Part shown: piece after piece, positions 45,902 to 56,267 of the stretch | Position numbering within the stretch: position 1 is the stretch's first letter | Layout: each line of letters begins with the position of its first letter | NCBI RefSeq assembly: GCF_003086775.1 | Contig: NZ_CP026001.1 | Location: 4,492,125 to 4,556,124 of the forward strand | Reading direction: 5' to 3' | Source: Stenotrophomonas sp. ZAC14D1_NAIMI4_1 | GTDB lineage: Bacteria > Pseudomonadota > Gammaproteobacteria > Xanthomonadales > Xanthomonadaceae | Length of the DNA: 64,000 bases | The notes under the pieces: generated by a model | Told to the model about the DNA's origin: nothing | What the model saw: only the letters and a program-made list of their open reading frames with translations | Database searches by the model: none | Made by a program: the position numbers and the translations under genes

Positions 45902-45933
45902 GAAACGGGGAGCGGTCACCGGCCGCTCCCCGT
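45902..45933 (-). terminator. Candidate terminator behind cydB
   Basis: ACGGGGAGCGG (45905-45915) and CCGCTCCCCGT (45923-45933) form an 11-bp perfect stem. On the minus strand a weak T-containing stretch follows (TTCGGTTTG), 10 bases past the cydB stop. The U-tract is poor, so it may rely on Rho or act as a stabilising hairpin. Confidence 0.55.
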
Positions 45934-45942
45934 TCACATCCT

Positions 45943-46956
45943 TCAGTGGTAACCGGCGTCGGCGCGTACCTTGCCGCGGAACACCCGGTAGGACCAGGCC
46001 GTGTAGCCCAGGATGACCGGCAGCAGCACCACCAGCCCGACCAGGGTGAAGCCCAGCGAGGAGGCCGGCGCGGCGGCCTGCCACAGCGTCATCGACGGCG
46101 GCAGCAGGTAGGGCCACATGCCCAGCACCAGCCCGGCGAAACCGAGCACGAACAGGGCCAGGCTGAGCAGGAACGGCGGCAGGTCGCGGCGCGGATGGGT
46201 GGCGCTGCGCCACAGCGCGGCGGCCACCGCCAGGGTCAGCAACGGCACCGGCGACAGCCACCAGAAATTGCCATCACTGAACCAGCGATCCATCAACCGC
46301 GAATCGAGGAACGGCAGCCAGCTGCTGACCAGGCCCATCGCCGCGATCACCGCCACCACCAGCGGCCGGGTCATCTGCCGCGCCAGTGCCTGTACGCGGC
46401 CCTCGGTCTTCAGGATGAGCCAGGTGCTGCCCAGCAGCGCGTAGCCGGCCACCAGCGCGGCACCGGTCAGCATCGCGAACGGGCTGAACCAGGTGAACGC
46501 GCCGCCCTGGTAGACCCCGTCCACCAGCGGAATGCCCTGCACCAGGGTGCCCAGGATCACGCCCTGGGCGAAGGTCGCCAGCAGCGAACCCAGGCCGAAG
46601 GCCACGCTCCACAGCCGCCGCGAACGGTGCGCCTTGAAGCGGAACTCGAAGGCCACGCCACGGAACACCAGCGCCACCACCAGCAGCAGCACCGGCAGGT
46701 ACAGCGCCGACAGCAGCACCGCGTAGGCCTTGGGGAAGGCCGCCAGCAGGCCGGCACCGCCCAGCACCAGCCAGGTCTCGTTGCCGTCCCAGATCGGCGC
46801 GGCGGTGTTCATCATCAGGTCCAGCTGTTCCTCATCCTCGGCGAACGGGGCGAGGATGCCGATGCCGAGCACGAAGCCGTCCAGCACCACGTACATCAGC
46901 ACGCCGAAGCCGATCACCGCGAACCATGCCACCGGCAGCCAGGTCATCAGGTCCAT
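45943..46956 (-). CDS. cydB: Cytochrome bd/CIO quinol oxidase subunit II
   Basis: 337 residues with about nine membrane helices (WFAVIGFGVLMYVVLDGFVL; LLSALYLPVLLLVVALVFRG). Hallmarks: APIWDGNETWLVLGG and GVAFEFRFK. Subunit II pairs with CydA in a terminal quinol oxidase that reduces oxygen without pumping protons, with high O2 affinity or cyanide resistance. ATG 46956 overlaps nothing; it follows the cydA stop by one base. The next gene downstream is the divergent-in-function aryl polyene operon, separated by a hairpin. Confidence 0.94.
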   Translation of the reverse strand: MDLMTWLPVAWFAVIGFGVLMYVVLDGFVLGIGILAPFAEDEEQLDLMMNTAAPIWDGNETWLVLGGAGLLAAFPKAYAVLLSALYLPVLLLVVALVFRGVAFEFRFKAHRSRRLWSVAFGLGSLLATFAQGVILGTLVQGIPLVDGVYQGGAFTWFSPFAMLTGAALVAGYALLGSTWLILKTEGRVQALARQMTRPLVVAVIAAMGLVSSWLPFLDSRLMDRWFSDGNFWWLSPVPLLTLAVAAALWRSATHPRRDLPPFLLSLALFVLGFAGLVLGMWPYLLPPSMTLWQAAAPASSLGFTLVGLVVLLPVILGYTAWSYRVFRGKVRADAGYH

Positions 46957-46957
46957 G

Positions 46958-48355
46958 TCAGCGCTCCTCCAGCGGTTCGTCGGCGGCCGACAGCGGGCGC
47001 GCCGGCGTGTGGCTGCCGTGGTCCAGCGAGGGGCCGTCCACATACGGCTGCGGGCCGTGCCGCAGGATCTTCACCAGGTACCAGATGCCCCAGCCGAACA
47101 CGAAGGCGTAGCCGACCACGTACACCGCCAGCGACAGCGCGGTCATCCACGCACTCTGCGGGCCCACCGCATCGGCGGTGCGCAGCACGCCGTAGACCAC
47201 CCACGGCTGGCGCCCCATCTCGGTGACGAACCAGCCGGACACCAGCGCGATGAACCCGCTGGGCAGCATCCAGTTCCAGCCACGCAGCAGCCACGGCGAA
47301 TCGAGCAGCTTCTTCCGCCACAGCTGGAACGCCGAGACCCAGGCCAGCAGCAGCATCAGCGTGCCCAGCCCGACCATGATGCGGAAGGCGAAGAACACCG
47401 GCGTCACCGGCGGCCGTTCGCTGGCCGGCACCGAGGTCAGCGGATCGAACGTCCCGTCCAGCGAATGGGTCAGGATCACGCTGCCCAGCTTCGGAATGGC
47501 CACTTCGAAATCGTTGCGCTGCTCCTTCTCGTTGGGCAGCGCGAACACCACCAGCGGCACGCCCTCGCCTGCCTTGCTTTCGTGCCAGTGCGCTTCCATC
47601 GCCGCGATCTTCATCGGCTGGTGCTTGAGCGTGTTCAGGCCATGCATGTCGCCGACGAAGATCTGCACCGGCACGGTCAGCGCAGCAAACGCCACCGCCG
47701 CGACCAACATGCGGCGGCCTGCTTCGACGTGCGTGCCCTTGCGCAGGTACCACGCGCCCACGCCACCGATCACGAAACAGGTGGTGATGAACGAGCCCAG
47801 CGCCATGTGCGCCAGGCGGTACGGGAAGGACGGGTTGAACACCACCTGCCACCAGTCCACCGGGTGCACGATGCCGTTGATCATTTCGTAGCCGGCCGGC
47901 GTGTGCAGCCAGCTGTTGGACGACAGGATCCAGAACGTGGAGAACAGCGTGCCCAGCGCCACCATGCAGGTGGACAGGAAATGCAGGCGCGGCGATACGC
48001 GGCCCCAGCCGAACATCATCACGCCGAGGAAGCTGGCTTCCAGGAAGAACGCGGTCAGCACTTCATAGGTCAGCAGCGGGCCGATGACCGTGCCGGCCAC
48101 TTCGCTCAGCCGCGGCCAGTTGGTACCGAACTGGAAGGCCATGACGATGCCGCTGACCACGCCCATGCCGAAGGACACGGCGAAGATCTTCTGCCAGAAG
48201 AAATACAGGTCGCGCCAGACGGGCAATTTCGTGCGCAGCCAGCGCCATTCGATGAAGGCCAGCCAGCTGGCCGTACCGATGGTGAAGGCGGGGAACAGCA
48301 CGTGGAAACTGATGACGAATCCGAACTGGATCCGCGACAACAACAACGCGTCCAA
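46958..48355 (-). CDS. cydA: Cytochrome bd/CIO quinol oxidase subunit I, TTG start
   Basis: 465 residues. The start is TTG at 48355 (reads MDALLLSRIQFGFVISFHVL), chosen because the family begins exactly here and AGGAGG lies six bases upstream (48362-48367). Haem ligands and marks: FHVLFPAFTIG (His19 equivalent), YEVLTAFFLEASFLGVMMFG, GWGRVSPRLHFLST and GDMHGLNTLKHQPMKIAAME. The protein is 465 residues, shorter than E. coli CydA (522), and has the short Q-loop of the CIO (cyanide-insensitive oxidase) group. So CioA is an equally good name. No cydX-like ORF is seen. Confidence 0.93.
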   Translation of the reverse strand: MDALLLSRIQFGFVISFHVLFPAFTIGTASWLAFIEWRWLRTKLPVWRDLYFFWQKIFAVSFGMGVVSGIVMAFQFGTNWPRLSEVAGTVIGPLLTYEVLTAFFLEASFLGVMMFGWGRVSPRLHFLSTCMVALGTLFSTFWILSSNSWLHTPAGYEMINGIVHPVDWWQVVFNPSFPYRLAHMALGSFITTCFVIGGVGAWYLRKGTHVEAGRRMLVAAVAFAALTVPVQIFVGDMHGLNTLKHQPMKIAAMEAHWHESKAGEGVPLVVFALPNEKEQRNDFEVAIPKLGSVILTHSLDGTFDPLTSVPASERPPVTPVFFAFRIMVGLGTLMLLLAWVSAFQLWRKKLLDSPWLLRGWNWMLPSGFIALVSGWFVTEMGRQPWVVYGVLRTADAVGPQSAWMTALSLAVYVVGYAFVFGWGIWYLVKILRHGPQPYVDGPSLDHGSHTPARPLSAADEPLEER

Positions 48356-48469
48356 GGGACGCCTCCTGCCGGGTACGGGTGGGATACCGGACCACTTTAG
48401 GAGGATTTGGTTAAGCCGGGATGCGACCGGGTGACGCGCTGCTTCACTATGTCGCAGGGGCGGTGAAGC

Positions 48470-48535
48470 GCCGCCGGGCATGGCCCGGCGCTACCTGGAT
48501 CTCCACCGGTAGCGCCGGGCCATGCCCGGCGGGGG
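48470..48535. repeat. Inverted pair of SMAG elements
   Basis: GCCGCCGGGCATGGCCCGGCGCTACC followed after a short spacer by its inverted copy beginning GGTAGCGCCGGGCCATGCCC. They lie between the cydA start and the small membrane protein stop. Confidence 0.82.
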
Positions 48536-48538
48536 CTG

Positions 48539-48754
48539 TCAGTGCCAGAAATACCAGGCCGCTGCAGCCAGCAGCGCCCCGAACAACAGCACCTGCACCG
48601 CCACGTACAGCACACCGCTGTCGCGCGTTTCCGCCTGCAGCCGCTGCTGCAGCGCCTCGTTCACATCGGGCACGGCGTGCCGTTGTTCCTGCTCGCGCAG
48701 CGCCTGCGACAGCGCGCGCGCATCGGCATCGCGGGGGTCGTTGGCTTCGCTCAC
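48539..48754 (-). CDS. Small membrane protein coupled to an ECF sigma factor gene
   Basis: 71 residues. The N-terminal 45 residues are polar with many Asp/Arg/Gln (ARALSQALREQEQRHAVPDV); residues about 49-69 are one membrane helix (YVAVQVLLFGALLAAAAWYF). Its ATG overlaps the sigma factor stop as ATGA. A cytoplasmic polar arm with a membrane helix is what a minimal anti-sigma factor would look like, but no anti-sigma motif such as HxxxCxxC is present, so the role is a guess from position. Confidence 0.75.
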   Translation of the reverse strand: MSEANDPRDADARALSQALREQEQRHAVPDVNEALQQRLQAETRDSGVLYVAVQVLLFGALLAAAAWYFWH

Positions 48755-49395
48755 AGCAGTTCTCCGGCGGTGGCGCGTCGCGTCAACTCCTGCTTCAGGG
48801 TCTGCCGCGCGCGGTACAGGTGGCTCTTGATGGTACCGCGCGCCATCCCGGTCACCTGTTCAATCTCGGCCAGGTCGAAATCCTCCAGGTAATGCAGGCC
48901 CACGATCAGCCGCTGCGGCGGGGTCAGCCGCTCCAGCGCCGCGCCCAGCTGCCGGCCGGCCTGCAGCGCCTCGCTCAGCTCCGCCGGGCCAGGGCCCTCG
49001 TCGCCGATCCCCAGCTCCTCGGGCACCTCCACCGCCATCATCCACTGCATCTCCAGCCGGCGGCGGCGCAGGTGCTGCAGCGCCGTCGTGTAGGCCACCC
49101 GTGAAACCCAGGTCCGCAGCGAGGATTCAAAACGGAACCGGTGCAGCTGGCGGAACACCGCCAGGAAGGTTTCCTGCAGCAGGTCAGCCACCTGGTCGCG
49201 ATCGCCAACCATGCGCCCGATCACGTGTGCACAGGTACGTTGATGGGCCTGCACCAGCTGCGCGAACGCTGCCTGCGAACCGTCGATGATGGCGACCACC
49301 AGCGCGCGGTCGTCTTCCCACGCAGCCGGTTCCTCGGCGGCGGCGTCGCGACGCCGCCCGCGCAATGCAGCCAAAGCGCCGCCCAGCAGGCTCAT
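48751..49395 (-). CDS. ECF-type RNA polymerase sigma factor
   Basis: 214 residues. Sigma region 2 spans about 40-110 (FAQLVQAHQRTCAHVIGRMV, DLLQETFLAVFRQLHRFRFE with the conserved Asp-Leu-Leu-Gln-Glu-Thr, and SLRTWVSRVAYTTALQHLRR). Region 4 spans about 150-205 (LTPPQRLIVGLHYLEDFDLA, GMARGTIKSHLYRARQTLKQ). The N terminus has an extra 35 residues rich in Ala and Arg. ATG 49395 is the only good start. Its regulon is unknown; the coupled 71-residue membrane protein may control it. Confidence 0.9.
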   Translation of the reverse strand: MSLLGGALAALRGRRRDAAAEEPAAWEDDRALVVAIIDGSQAAFAQLVQAHQRTCAHVIGRMVGDRDQVADLLQETFLAVFRQLHRFRFESSLRTWVSRVAYTTALQHLRRRRLEMQWMMAVEVPEELGIGDEGPGPAELSEALQAGRQLGAALERLTPPQRLIVGLHYLEDFDLAEIEQVTGMARGTIKSHLYRARQTLKQELTRRATAGELL

Positions 49396-49431
49396 GCGTT
49401 GGCCGCTCGCTGTGCCCGTGGCATGCGCCGG

Positions 49432-49761
49432 TCAGCCCTTGCGCACGGCGGGGCGGGTGATGAACCACGCCACCAGCTGGCCCACGCCGGCACTGCCGGC
49501 CAGCGCAGCGGCGGCGCCGAAGGTCAGCTCGCGCGCACCCATGGCTTCCAGCAGGGCCAGGGCCACGGCCAGGCTGACCAGGCTGATGCCCCAGCGCAGC
49601 GCGCCCTGGCGGCGGCGCTCTTCTTCCAGCACCGCCAGCGAGCGGATCACTTCCTCCGGCACGTGCGGGGCGACCAGCTTGCTGCGCGCCCGCGCATCGG
49701 CAATGGCATGGATCGCGTAGGCGATGCAGAGGAAGAGGGTGATCGGGATGAGTTCCTGCAT
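49432..49761 (-). CDS. Conserved membrane protein of unknown function
   Basis: 109 residues with three hydrophobic segments (LIPITLFLCIAYAIHAIADA; LRWGISLVSLAVALALLEAM; FGAAAALAGSAGVGQLVAWF), the first two joined by a charged 25-residue stretch (VLEEERRRQGALR). ATG 49761 follows GGAGCACGACC. It lies 37 bases before the sigma factor start, so it is likely in the same operon. No named family recognised. Confidence 0.75.
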   Translation of the reverse strand: MQELIPITLFLCIAYAIHAIADARARSKLVAPHVPEEVIRSLAVLEEERRRQGALRWGISLVSLAVALALLEAMGARELTFGAAAALAGSAGVGQLVAWFITRPAVRKG

Positions 49762-49840
49762 GGTCGTGCTCCTGTCCGGTGAATGATGCGGGTTCAGGAG
49801 ATTGGATGCGCAGGCCCGGCGACCGGTTGCAGTGGATGTT

Positions 49841-50281
49841 TCAGGCTTCGTCGTCGTCGGTCTCGACCGGTGCATCCGGAAAACAGGTTTCCAGATGGAA
49901 GCCCAGCCGCAGGTCGGCCATCAGCCGCACCAGTGCAGAATCCAGTTCAAAACCCGCCCATGCCCGCTTGCCAAAAACGGCGATACGCAGGCCGACGTCG
50001 GCGCCCTCCTGGTTCAATGCCTGGATCACCTCCACCCGTGCCTGCAGGATTTCGACCACCTGCGGCCAGGCGTCCATCAGCCAGCCATCCTTCCCAGCGG
50101 CCAGTTCAAAGCTCACCCGGGTGAAGCCATGTACCCGGATCAAGCGGCCATCACCGCCACGCAGGTCGGTGCCTGCATCACGGAAGAACCTCCGTTCCAG
50201 CCCCAGCCGGGCGGAGATGTCGGCGCTGGAGACCGCAGGGTGCTGCACCCCCAGGGAAATGCGGTAGTCGTAGGGGTACAT
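49841..50281 (-). CDS. DUF4279 domain-containing protein
   Basis: 146 residues. The pattern DYRISLGVQHPAVSSADISA, LERRFFRDAG, ALNQEGADVGLRIAVFGKRA and LMADLRLGFHLETCFPD is that of DUF4279, which is often found beside immunity or toxin-like loci but has no established role. No nearby toxin is seen. AAGGAGCCGACC precedes ATG 50281, a good site. It is divergent from the peptidase gene, and the tail is acidic (DDDEA). Confidence 0.78.
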   Translation of the reverse strand: MYPYDYRISLGVQHPAVSSADISARLGLERRFFRDAGTDLRGGDGRLIRVHGFTRVSFELAAGKDGWLMDAWPQVVEILQARVEVIQALNQEGADVGLRIAVFGKRAWAGFELDSALVRLMADLRLGFHLETCFPDAPVETDDDEA

Positions 50282-50431
50282 GGTCGGCTCCTTCCGGCTC
50301 AGTCGCCCATCATGCGCCACGCAAGGCCCCGCCGGGCCTTTGCCCAAGCGGTCTGCATGACCTGTGGCCCCCTCCCCCGGCCCGGGCGGCTGCTACCCTT
50401 GCCCGGTTTCCTCATCTGGTGCTGTCCGCCC

Positions 50432-52798
50432 ATGTCCCGAGTGCTGCCCCTGTCCCTCCTGCTGTCGGCCGTGCTGGCCGCACCGGCCGCGCATGCCGCG
50501 CCGACGCCGATCACCATCGAACAGGCCATGGCCGACCCGGACTGGATCGGTCCGCCGGTCGAGAAGGCCTGGTGGTCCTGGAACAGCCAGCAGGTGGAGT
50601 ACCAGCTCAAGCGCAACGGCAGCCCGGTGCGCGACACCTTCCGCCAGCCGCTGGCCGGTGGCGCCGCCGCACAGGTGGCCGATGACCAGCGCGGCACCCT
50701 GGACGTGGCCGAGCCGGTCTACGACCGCAGCCGCAGCCGCAGCGCCTTCGTCCGCAATGGCGATGTGTTCGTGCGCGACCTGCGCAGCGGCGCGCTGACC
50801 CAGCTGACCCGCAGCAACGAGCGCGCGGCCGGGGTCAACTTCGCCGCCGACAATGGCGTGATCTGGCGCGTGGGCCAGGAATGGTTCCACTGGACCGCCG
50901 CCGCTGGCGTGCAGCAGGTGGCCAGCCTGAAGGCCGACAAGGACCCGGCCAGCAAGCCCAAGGACGACCTGCTTCGCGACCAGCAGCTGCGCACCCTGGA
51001 AACCCTGCGCCGCGACCGCGACCAGCGTGAAGCGCTGAAGGACCAGGACCAGCGCTGGCGCCAGGCCGACCCGACCCGTGCCGCAGCCCCGATCTACCTG
51101 GGCGCCGACGTGGAGATCGCCGACAGCCTGCTGTCGCCGGACCTGGGCCACCTGATCGTGGTGACCAAGCCGAAGGATTTCGATGACGGCCGCACCAGCA
51201 AGATGCCGCTGTACGTGACCGAATCGGGCTACGAGGAAACCGAGGACACCCGCACCCGCGTCGGCCGCAACGGCTTCGAGCCGCACACCCTGTGGTACGT
51301 CGATGTGCGCACCGGCAAGGCCGAGAAGCTCTCGCTGTCGGGCCTGCCGGGCATCGGCACCGACCCGCTGGCCGAGCTGCGCCGCAAGGCCGGCAAGGAC
51401 CCGCTGAAGGGCGACCGCAGCGTGCAGGTGATGAGCGACTTCATGGGCGGCGGCATGCGCTGGAGCGCCGATGGCCAGCAGGCCGCGGTGATGCTGCGCG
51501 CCAACGACAACAAGGACCGCTGGATCGTCAGCATCGGCAACGATGGCCGCGTGCAGAACCGCCACCGCTTGACCGACAACGCCTGGATCAACTGGGGCTT
51601 CAACGATTTCGGCTGGATGGCCGATGGCCGCACCCTGTGGCTGCTGTCCGAGGAATCGGGCTTCTCGCACCTCTACACCCAGGCCGGCACGGCCAAGCCG
51701 CAGGCGCTGACCAGCGGCAAGTGGGAAACCTCCGCGCCGGTGCTGTCGGCCGACGGCAAGGGCTTCTACTTCCTGTGCAACCAGCAGGCGCCGCACGACT
51801 ATGAAGTCTGCGCGGTCGACACCGGCAACCGCCAGGTGCGCGAGCTGACCAGCCTCAACGGCGTGGAAGATTTCTCGCTGTCGCCCGATGGCCAGCAGCT
51901 GCTGGTGCGCTATTCGGCCGCCTACCTGCCGACCCAGCTGGCCGTGGTGCCGAGCGCCGGTGGCCAGGCGCGCGTGCTGACCGACACCCGCACCGCCGAG
52001 TACAAGGCCCGCGAGTGGGTCCAGCCGAAGCTGGTGGCGGTGCCGTCCAAGCATGGCGCCGGCGTGGTCTGGGCCAAGTACTACGAGCCCGAGCACAAGG
52101 AACCGGGCAGGAAGTACCCGATCGTGATGTTCGTGCACGGTGCCGGCTACCTGCAGAACGTGCACCAGCGCTACCCGGCCTACTTCCGCGAGCAGATGTT
52201 CCACAACCTGCTGGTGGAGAAGGGCTACATCGTGCTGGACATGGATTACCGCGGCAGCGAGGGCTACGGCCGCGACTGGCGCACGGCGATCTACCGCAAC
52301 ATGGGCCACCCGGAACTGGAAGACTACAAGGACGGCCTGGACTGGCTGGTCGACACCCAGCAGGGTGACCGCGACCACGCCGGCATCTACGGCGGTTCCT
52401 ACGGCGGCTTCATGACCTTCATGGCGCTGTTCCGCTCGCCGGGCACGTTCAAGGCCGGCGCCGCGCTTCGCCCGGTGCTGGATTGGCAGAACTACAACCA
52501 CGCCTACACCAGCAACATCCTCAACACCCCGGACATCGACCCGGAGGCGTACCGCACGTCCTCGCCCATCGAGTACGCGCAGAACCTGCAGGACAACCTG
52601 CTGATCGCCCACGGCATGATGGATGACAACGTGTTCTTCCAGGACTCGGTGCACCTGACCCAGCGCCTGATCGAACTGCACAAGGACAACTGGTCGATCG
52701 CCCCGTACCCGCTGGAACGCCACGGCTACATCCGTGCCGATTCCTGGCTGGACCAGTACAAGCGCATCCTCAAGCTGTTCGAGCAGAACCTGAAGTGA
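50432..52798 (+). CDS. S9 family prolyl oligopeptidase (dipeptidyl-peptidase IV-like), exported
   Basis: 788 residues. Signal peptide VLPLSLLLSAVLAAPAAHA (about 24 residues). Residues about 100-520 form the beta-propeller (repeats near LWLLSEESGFSHLYTQAG). The C-terminal alpha/beta-hydrolase holds the triad: Ser in GIYGGSYGGF near 657, Asp in HGMMDDNVFF near 732, His in LERHGY near 764. S9 enzymes of this type cut after Pro/Ala in peptides in the periplasm or outside. A cytosolic start further upstream is excluded by the signal peptide. The Nudix gene follows closely (10 bases). Confidence 0.92.
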   Translation: MSRVLPLSLLLSAVLAAPAAHAAPTPITIEQAMADPDWIGPPVEKAWWSWNSQQVEYQLKRNGSPVRDTFRQPLAGGAAAQVADDQRGTLDVAEPVYDRSRSRSAFVRNGDVFVRDLRSGALTQLTRSNERAAGVNFAADNGVIWRVGQEWFHWTAAAGVQQVASLKADKDPASKPKDDLLRDQQLRTLETLRRDRDQREALKDQDQRWRQADPTRAAAPIYLGADVEIADSLLSPDLGHLIVVTKPKDFDDGRTSKMPLYVTESGYEETEDTRTRVGRNGFEPHTLWYVDVRTGKAEKLSLSGLPGIGTDPLAELRRKAGKDPLKGDRSVQVMSDFMGGGMRWSADGQQAAVMLRANDNKDRWIVSIGNDGRVQNRHRLTDNAWINWGFNDFGWMADGRTLWLLSEESGFSHLYTQAGTAKPQALTSGKWETSAPVLSADGKGFYFLCNQQAPHDYEVCAVDTGNRQVRELTSLNGVEDFSLSPDGQQLLVRYSAAYLPTQLAVVPSAGGQARVLTDTRTAEYKAREWVQPKLVAVPSKHGAGVVWAKYYEPEHKEPGRKYPIVMFVHGAGYLQNVHQRYPAYFREQMFHNLLVEKGYIVLDMDYRGSEGYGRDWRTAIYRNMGHPELEDYKDGLDWLVDTQQGDRDHAGIYGGSYGGFMTFMALFRSPGTFKAGAALRPVLDWQNYNHAYTSNILNTPDIDPEAYRTSSPIEYAQNLQDNLLIAHGMMDDNVFFQDSVHLTQRLIELHKDNWSIAPYPLERHGYIRADSWLDQYKRILKLFEQNLK

Positions 52799-52808
52799 GC
52801 CGGCTGGC

Positions 52809-53228
52809 ATGAGCCGCGACGCGGCCACGATCCACATCGTGGCCGCGGTCATCGTGGATGACCGCGGACGCGCGCTGGTGGTGCGCAAGCACGGCGCCGA
52901 CCGTTTCATCCAGCCTGGCGGCAAGCCCGAAGCGGGTGAAGCGCCGCTGCAGGCATTGGCCCGCGAGCTGGACGAAGAACTCGGCGTGCAGCTGCGCGCC
53001 GGGACCGCCATCGCACTGGGCACGTTCGAGGACTGGGCGGTGAACGAGCCCGGCCACCGCGTACAGGCCCAGGCCTGGTGGGTGCAGGTGCTGGGCACGC
53101 CAGCCGCACGCGCGGAAATCGCCGAACTGGCCTGGGTTCCGCTGCGGCCGCCGCACGGCCTGCGCTTGGCACCCCTGAGCGAACACCATATCCTGCCGGC
53201 GGTCGCCGCCCTGGCGACGCCCCACTGA
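52809..53228 (+). CDS. Nudix hydrolase
   Basis: 139 residues. The Nudix box is complete: GGKPEAGEAPLQALAREL then DEELGV, matching GX5EX7REUXEEXGU, so it binds Mg and hydrolyses nucleoside diphosphate-X compounds. The N-terminal VAAVIVDDRGRALVVRKHGA is the usual beta-strand with arginine. Substrate unpredictable. It follows the peptidase stop by ten bases and precedes a membrane protein gene by 30. Confidence 0.88.
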   Translation: MSRDAATIHIVAAVIVDDRGRALVVRKHGADRFIQPGGKPEAGEAPLQALARELDEELGVQLRAGTAIALGTFEDWAVNEPGHRVQAQAWWVQVLGTPAARAEIAELAWVPLRPPHGLRLAPLSEHHILPAVAALATPH

Positions 53229-53258
53229 AGACGCGGGCCCTGCCTGCAAGGACAACGG

Positions 53259-54796
<1,538 letters not shown>

Positions 54797-54849
54797 TCTC
54801 CGCGCGGCACCGTGCGGTGCTGCGCAGTTCCCCATTCAAGGATGATCCG

Positions 54850-55722
54850 ATGTTCCTGACCCTCCCAACGCGCCGCCTGCGGGGCGCGCGCACGGTACTG
54901 CTGTTCCTGCTGGCGGCCGCTGCGATGCCCGCTGCCGCGCAGTCGATGCAGTGCGGCACCTTCAAGGACGCCAGCGGCGATACCGTGCTGCGCATCGACA
55001 GTGCCGTTGATGCGCAGCGCCAGCGCGCCGGGCATGCGCCCGAGCCGTTCCACCTGGACCAGGCCGGCGCGGACATCACCGCCATCAGCCTGGCGAGCAC
55101 CGGATCCTCGACATGGACGCTCAGCGCGGACGGCCACACGCTGGATGATGGCGATGACCACTATGTGCGTGACAGCGAGGCCGCCTGCCGGGTGGTGCCG
55201 CCCTTCGCACCCAACAGCTGTCGCGCGGATATCGCCGGCTGCATGGGCAGGATGGTGTGGGCAGGCGCGGACAGCTGGCACCTGTGGTGCCGCGAAGGCA
55301 TCGAAGCGGCCTGCAACCGCCTGATCGAGGATTACCGCACCGATGCCCGCAACAACTGGGTGATCGACCGGGTCATGGCCGATCCTTCGGTACCTTCCAG
55401 CGTCGCGGCGGTGTGCCAGGAGGATGATCCGGCGTTCGACGCCGAAGCCTGCCGGCGCAATGACGACCAGGAGCGCGTGGCGGCGGTGGGCACGGCATTT
55501 TCGCTGGCCAGCCAGATACCGGACAACCTGCCGTTGCCGGATGAGCAGCTGCAGGAACTGGCAGAGATGTGCGCGGCCCATCCCAGCGAACGCTTCTGCA
55601 TGGCGGTGGCCGATGCGCTGCAGACCGCAGGCCAGGCCGAGCTGGCGCAGCGTGTGCTGCTGCTGGCCTGCAGATCCGGCAACGCGCCGCAGGCCTGCGC
55701 GAAGGCTACTTCTTCGGAATGA
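54850..55722 (+). CDS. Exported cysteine-rich protein of unknown function
   Basis: 290 residues from ATG 54850, with AAGGATG upstream. Signal peptide TVLLFLLAAAAMPAAAQ ends near residue 31. The mature protein has about ten Cys (MQCGTF, EAACRV, NSCRADIAGCM, LWCREGIEAACNRL), many in pairs, as expected of a periplasmic, disulfide-bonded protein. The C-terminal half has short helical repeats with Sel1/TPR-like spacing (LAEMCAAHPSERFCMAVADA; AQRVLLLACRSGNAPQACAK). No family recognised. Its stop region overlaps the convergent DUF421 gene by 17 bases. Confidence 0.75.
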   Translation: MFLTLPTRRLRGARTVLLFLLAAAAMPAAAQSMQCGTFKDASGDTVLRIDSAVDAQRQRAGHAPEPFHLDQAGADITAISLASTGSSTWTLSADGHTLDDGDDHYVRDSEAACRVVPPFAPNSCRADIAGCMGRMVWAGADSWHLWCREGIEAACNRLIEDYRTDARNNWVIDRVMADPSVPSSVAAVCQEDDPAFDAEACRRNDDQERVAAVGTAFSLASQIPDNLPLPDEQLQELAEMCAAHPSERFCMAVADALQTAGQAELAQRVLLLACRSGNAPQACAKATSSE

Positions 55723-56179
55723 TGGTGATGTGGCCGGTGGTTTCCAGCAGCGCCAGCTCGACATCCTCCACGCGCAGGCAGCCCTGCTGGCGCAGTGCGG
55801 CTTCGAAATCGGCCGTGCTGACCAGCTCGCGCCGCAGCACGGCCTCCAGCAGGCGCCCGTCGCGCGCGATCACCACCGGCTCGCCTTCGATCAGCCGTTC
55901 CATGCGCCGGTTGCGCGTGGTCAGCCAACCCACGCCATAGTTCAGCAGGATCAGCGTGGCCGCCAGCAGCAGGCCGCCGCCCAGCGACGTGTCGGTGCCC
56001 AGCAGCGCGTTCTGCACGGCATTGCCCAGCAGCACGATCAGCAGCACATCGAACGGGGTGATCTGCCCCAGCGCGCGCTTGCCGCTGAGCCGGACCATGC
56101 CCAGCACGACGGCATAGACCACCACCGCGCGCAGGACGAATTCCCACCACGGCATCGCCAGTGCGAACAGATCGGGCAT
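55706..56179 (-). CDS. DUF421 (YetF-like) membrane protein
   Basis: 157 residues. Three N-terminal helices (WEFVLRAVVVYAVVLGMVRL; ITPFDVLLIVLLGNAVQNAL; LGGGLLLAATLILLNYGVGW) with RLSGKRALGQITPFD between the first two, then a cytoplasmic domain with IEGEPVVIARDGRLLEAVLR. This is the YetF/DUF421 arrangement. Function unsettled, with some members implicated in spore coat or stress. ATG 56179. Confidence 0.88.
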   Translation of the reverse strand: MPDLFALAMPWWEFVLRAVVVYAVVLGMVRLSGKRALGQITPFDVLLIVLLGNAVQNALLGTDTSLGGGLLLAATLILLNYGVGWLTTRNRRMERLIEGEPVVIARDGRLLEAVLRRELVSTADFEAALRQQGCLRVEDVELALLETTGHITIIPKK

Positions 56180-56231
56180 TGCGGCTTCCCCTGCGGAGCG
56201 ATGGCCCAGCGTGGCCCAGCGGCGCACAAAT

Positions 56232-56267
56232 AAAAAGCCCCGCTGACCAGGGGGAGGTCAACGGGGC
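56232..56267 (-). terminator. Intrinsic terminator of the sX13-like RNA
   Basis: GCCCCGTTGACC and GGTCAGCGGGGC pair over 12 bp with a single wobble, and TTTTT follows on the minus strand (56232-56236). It may also end readthrough from polA. Confidence 0.88.
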
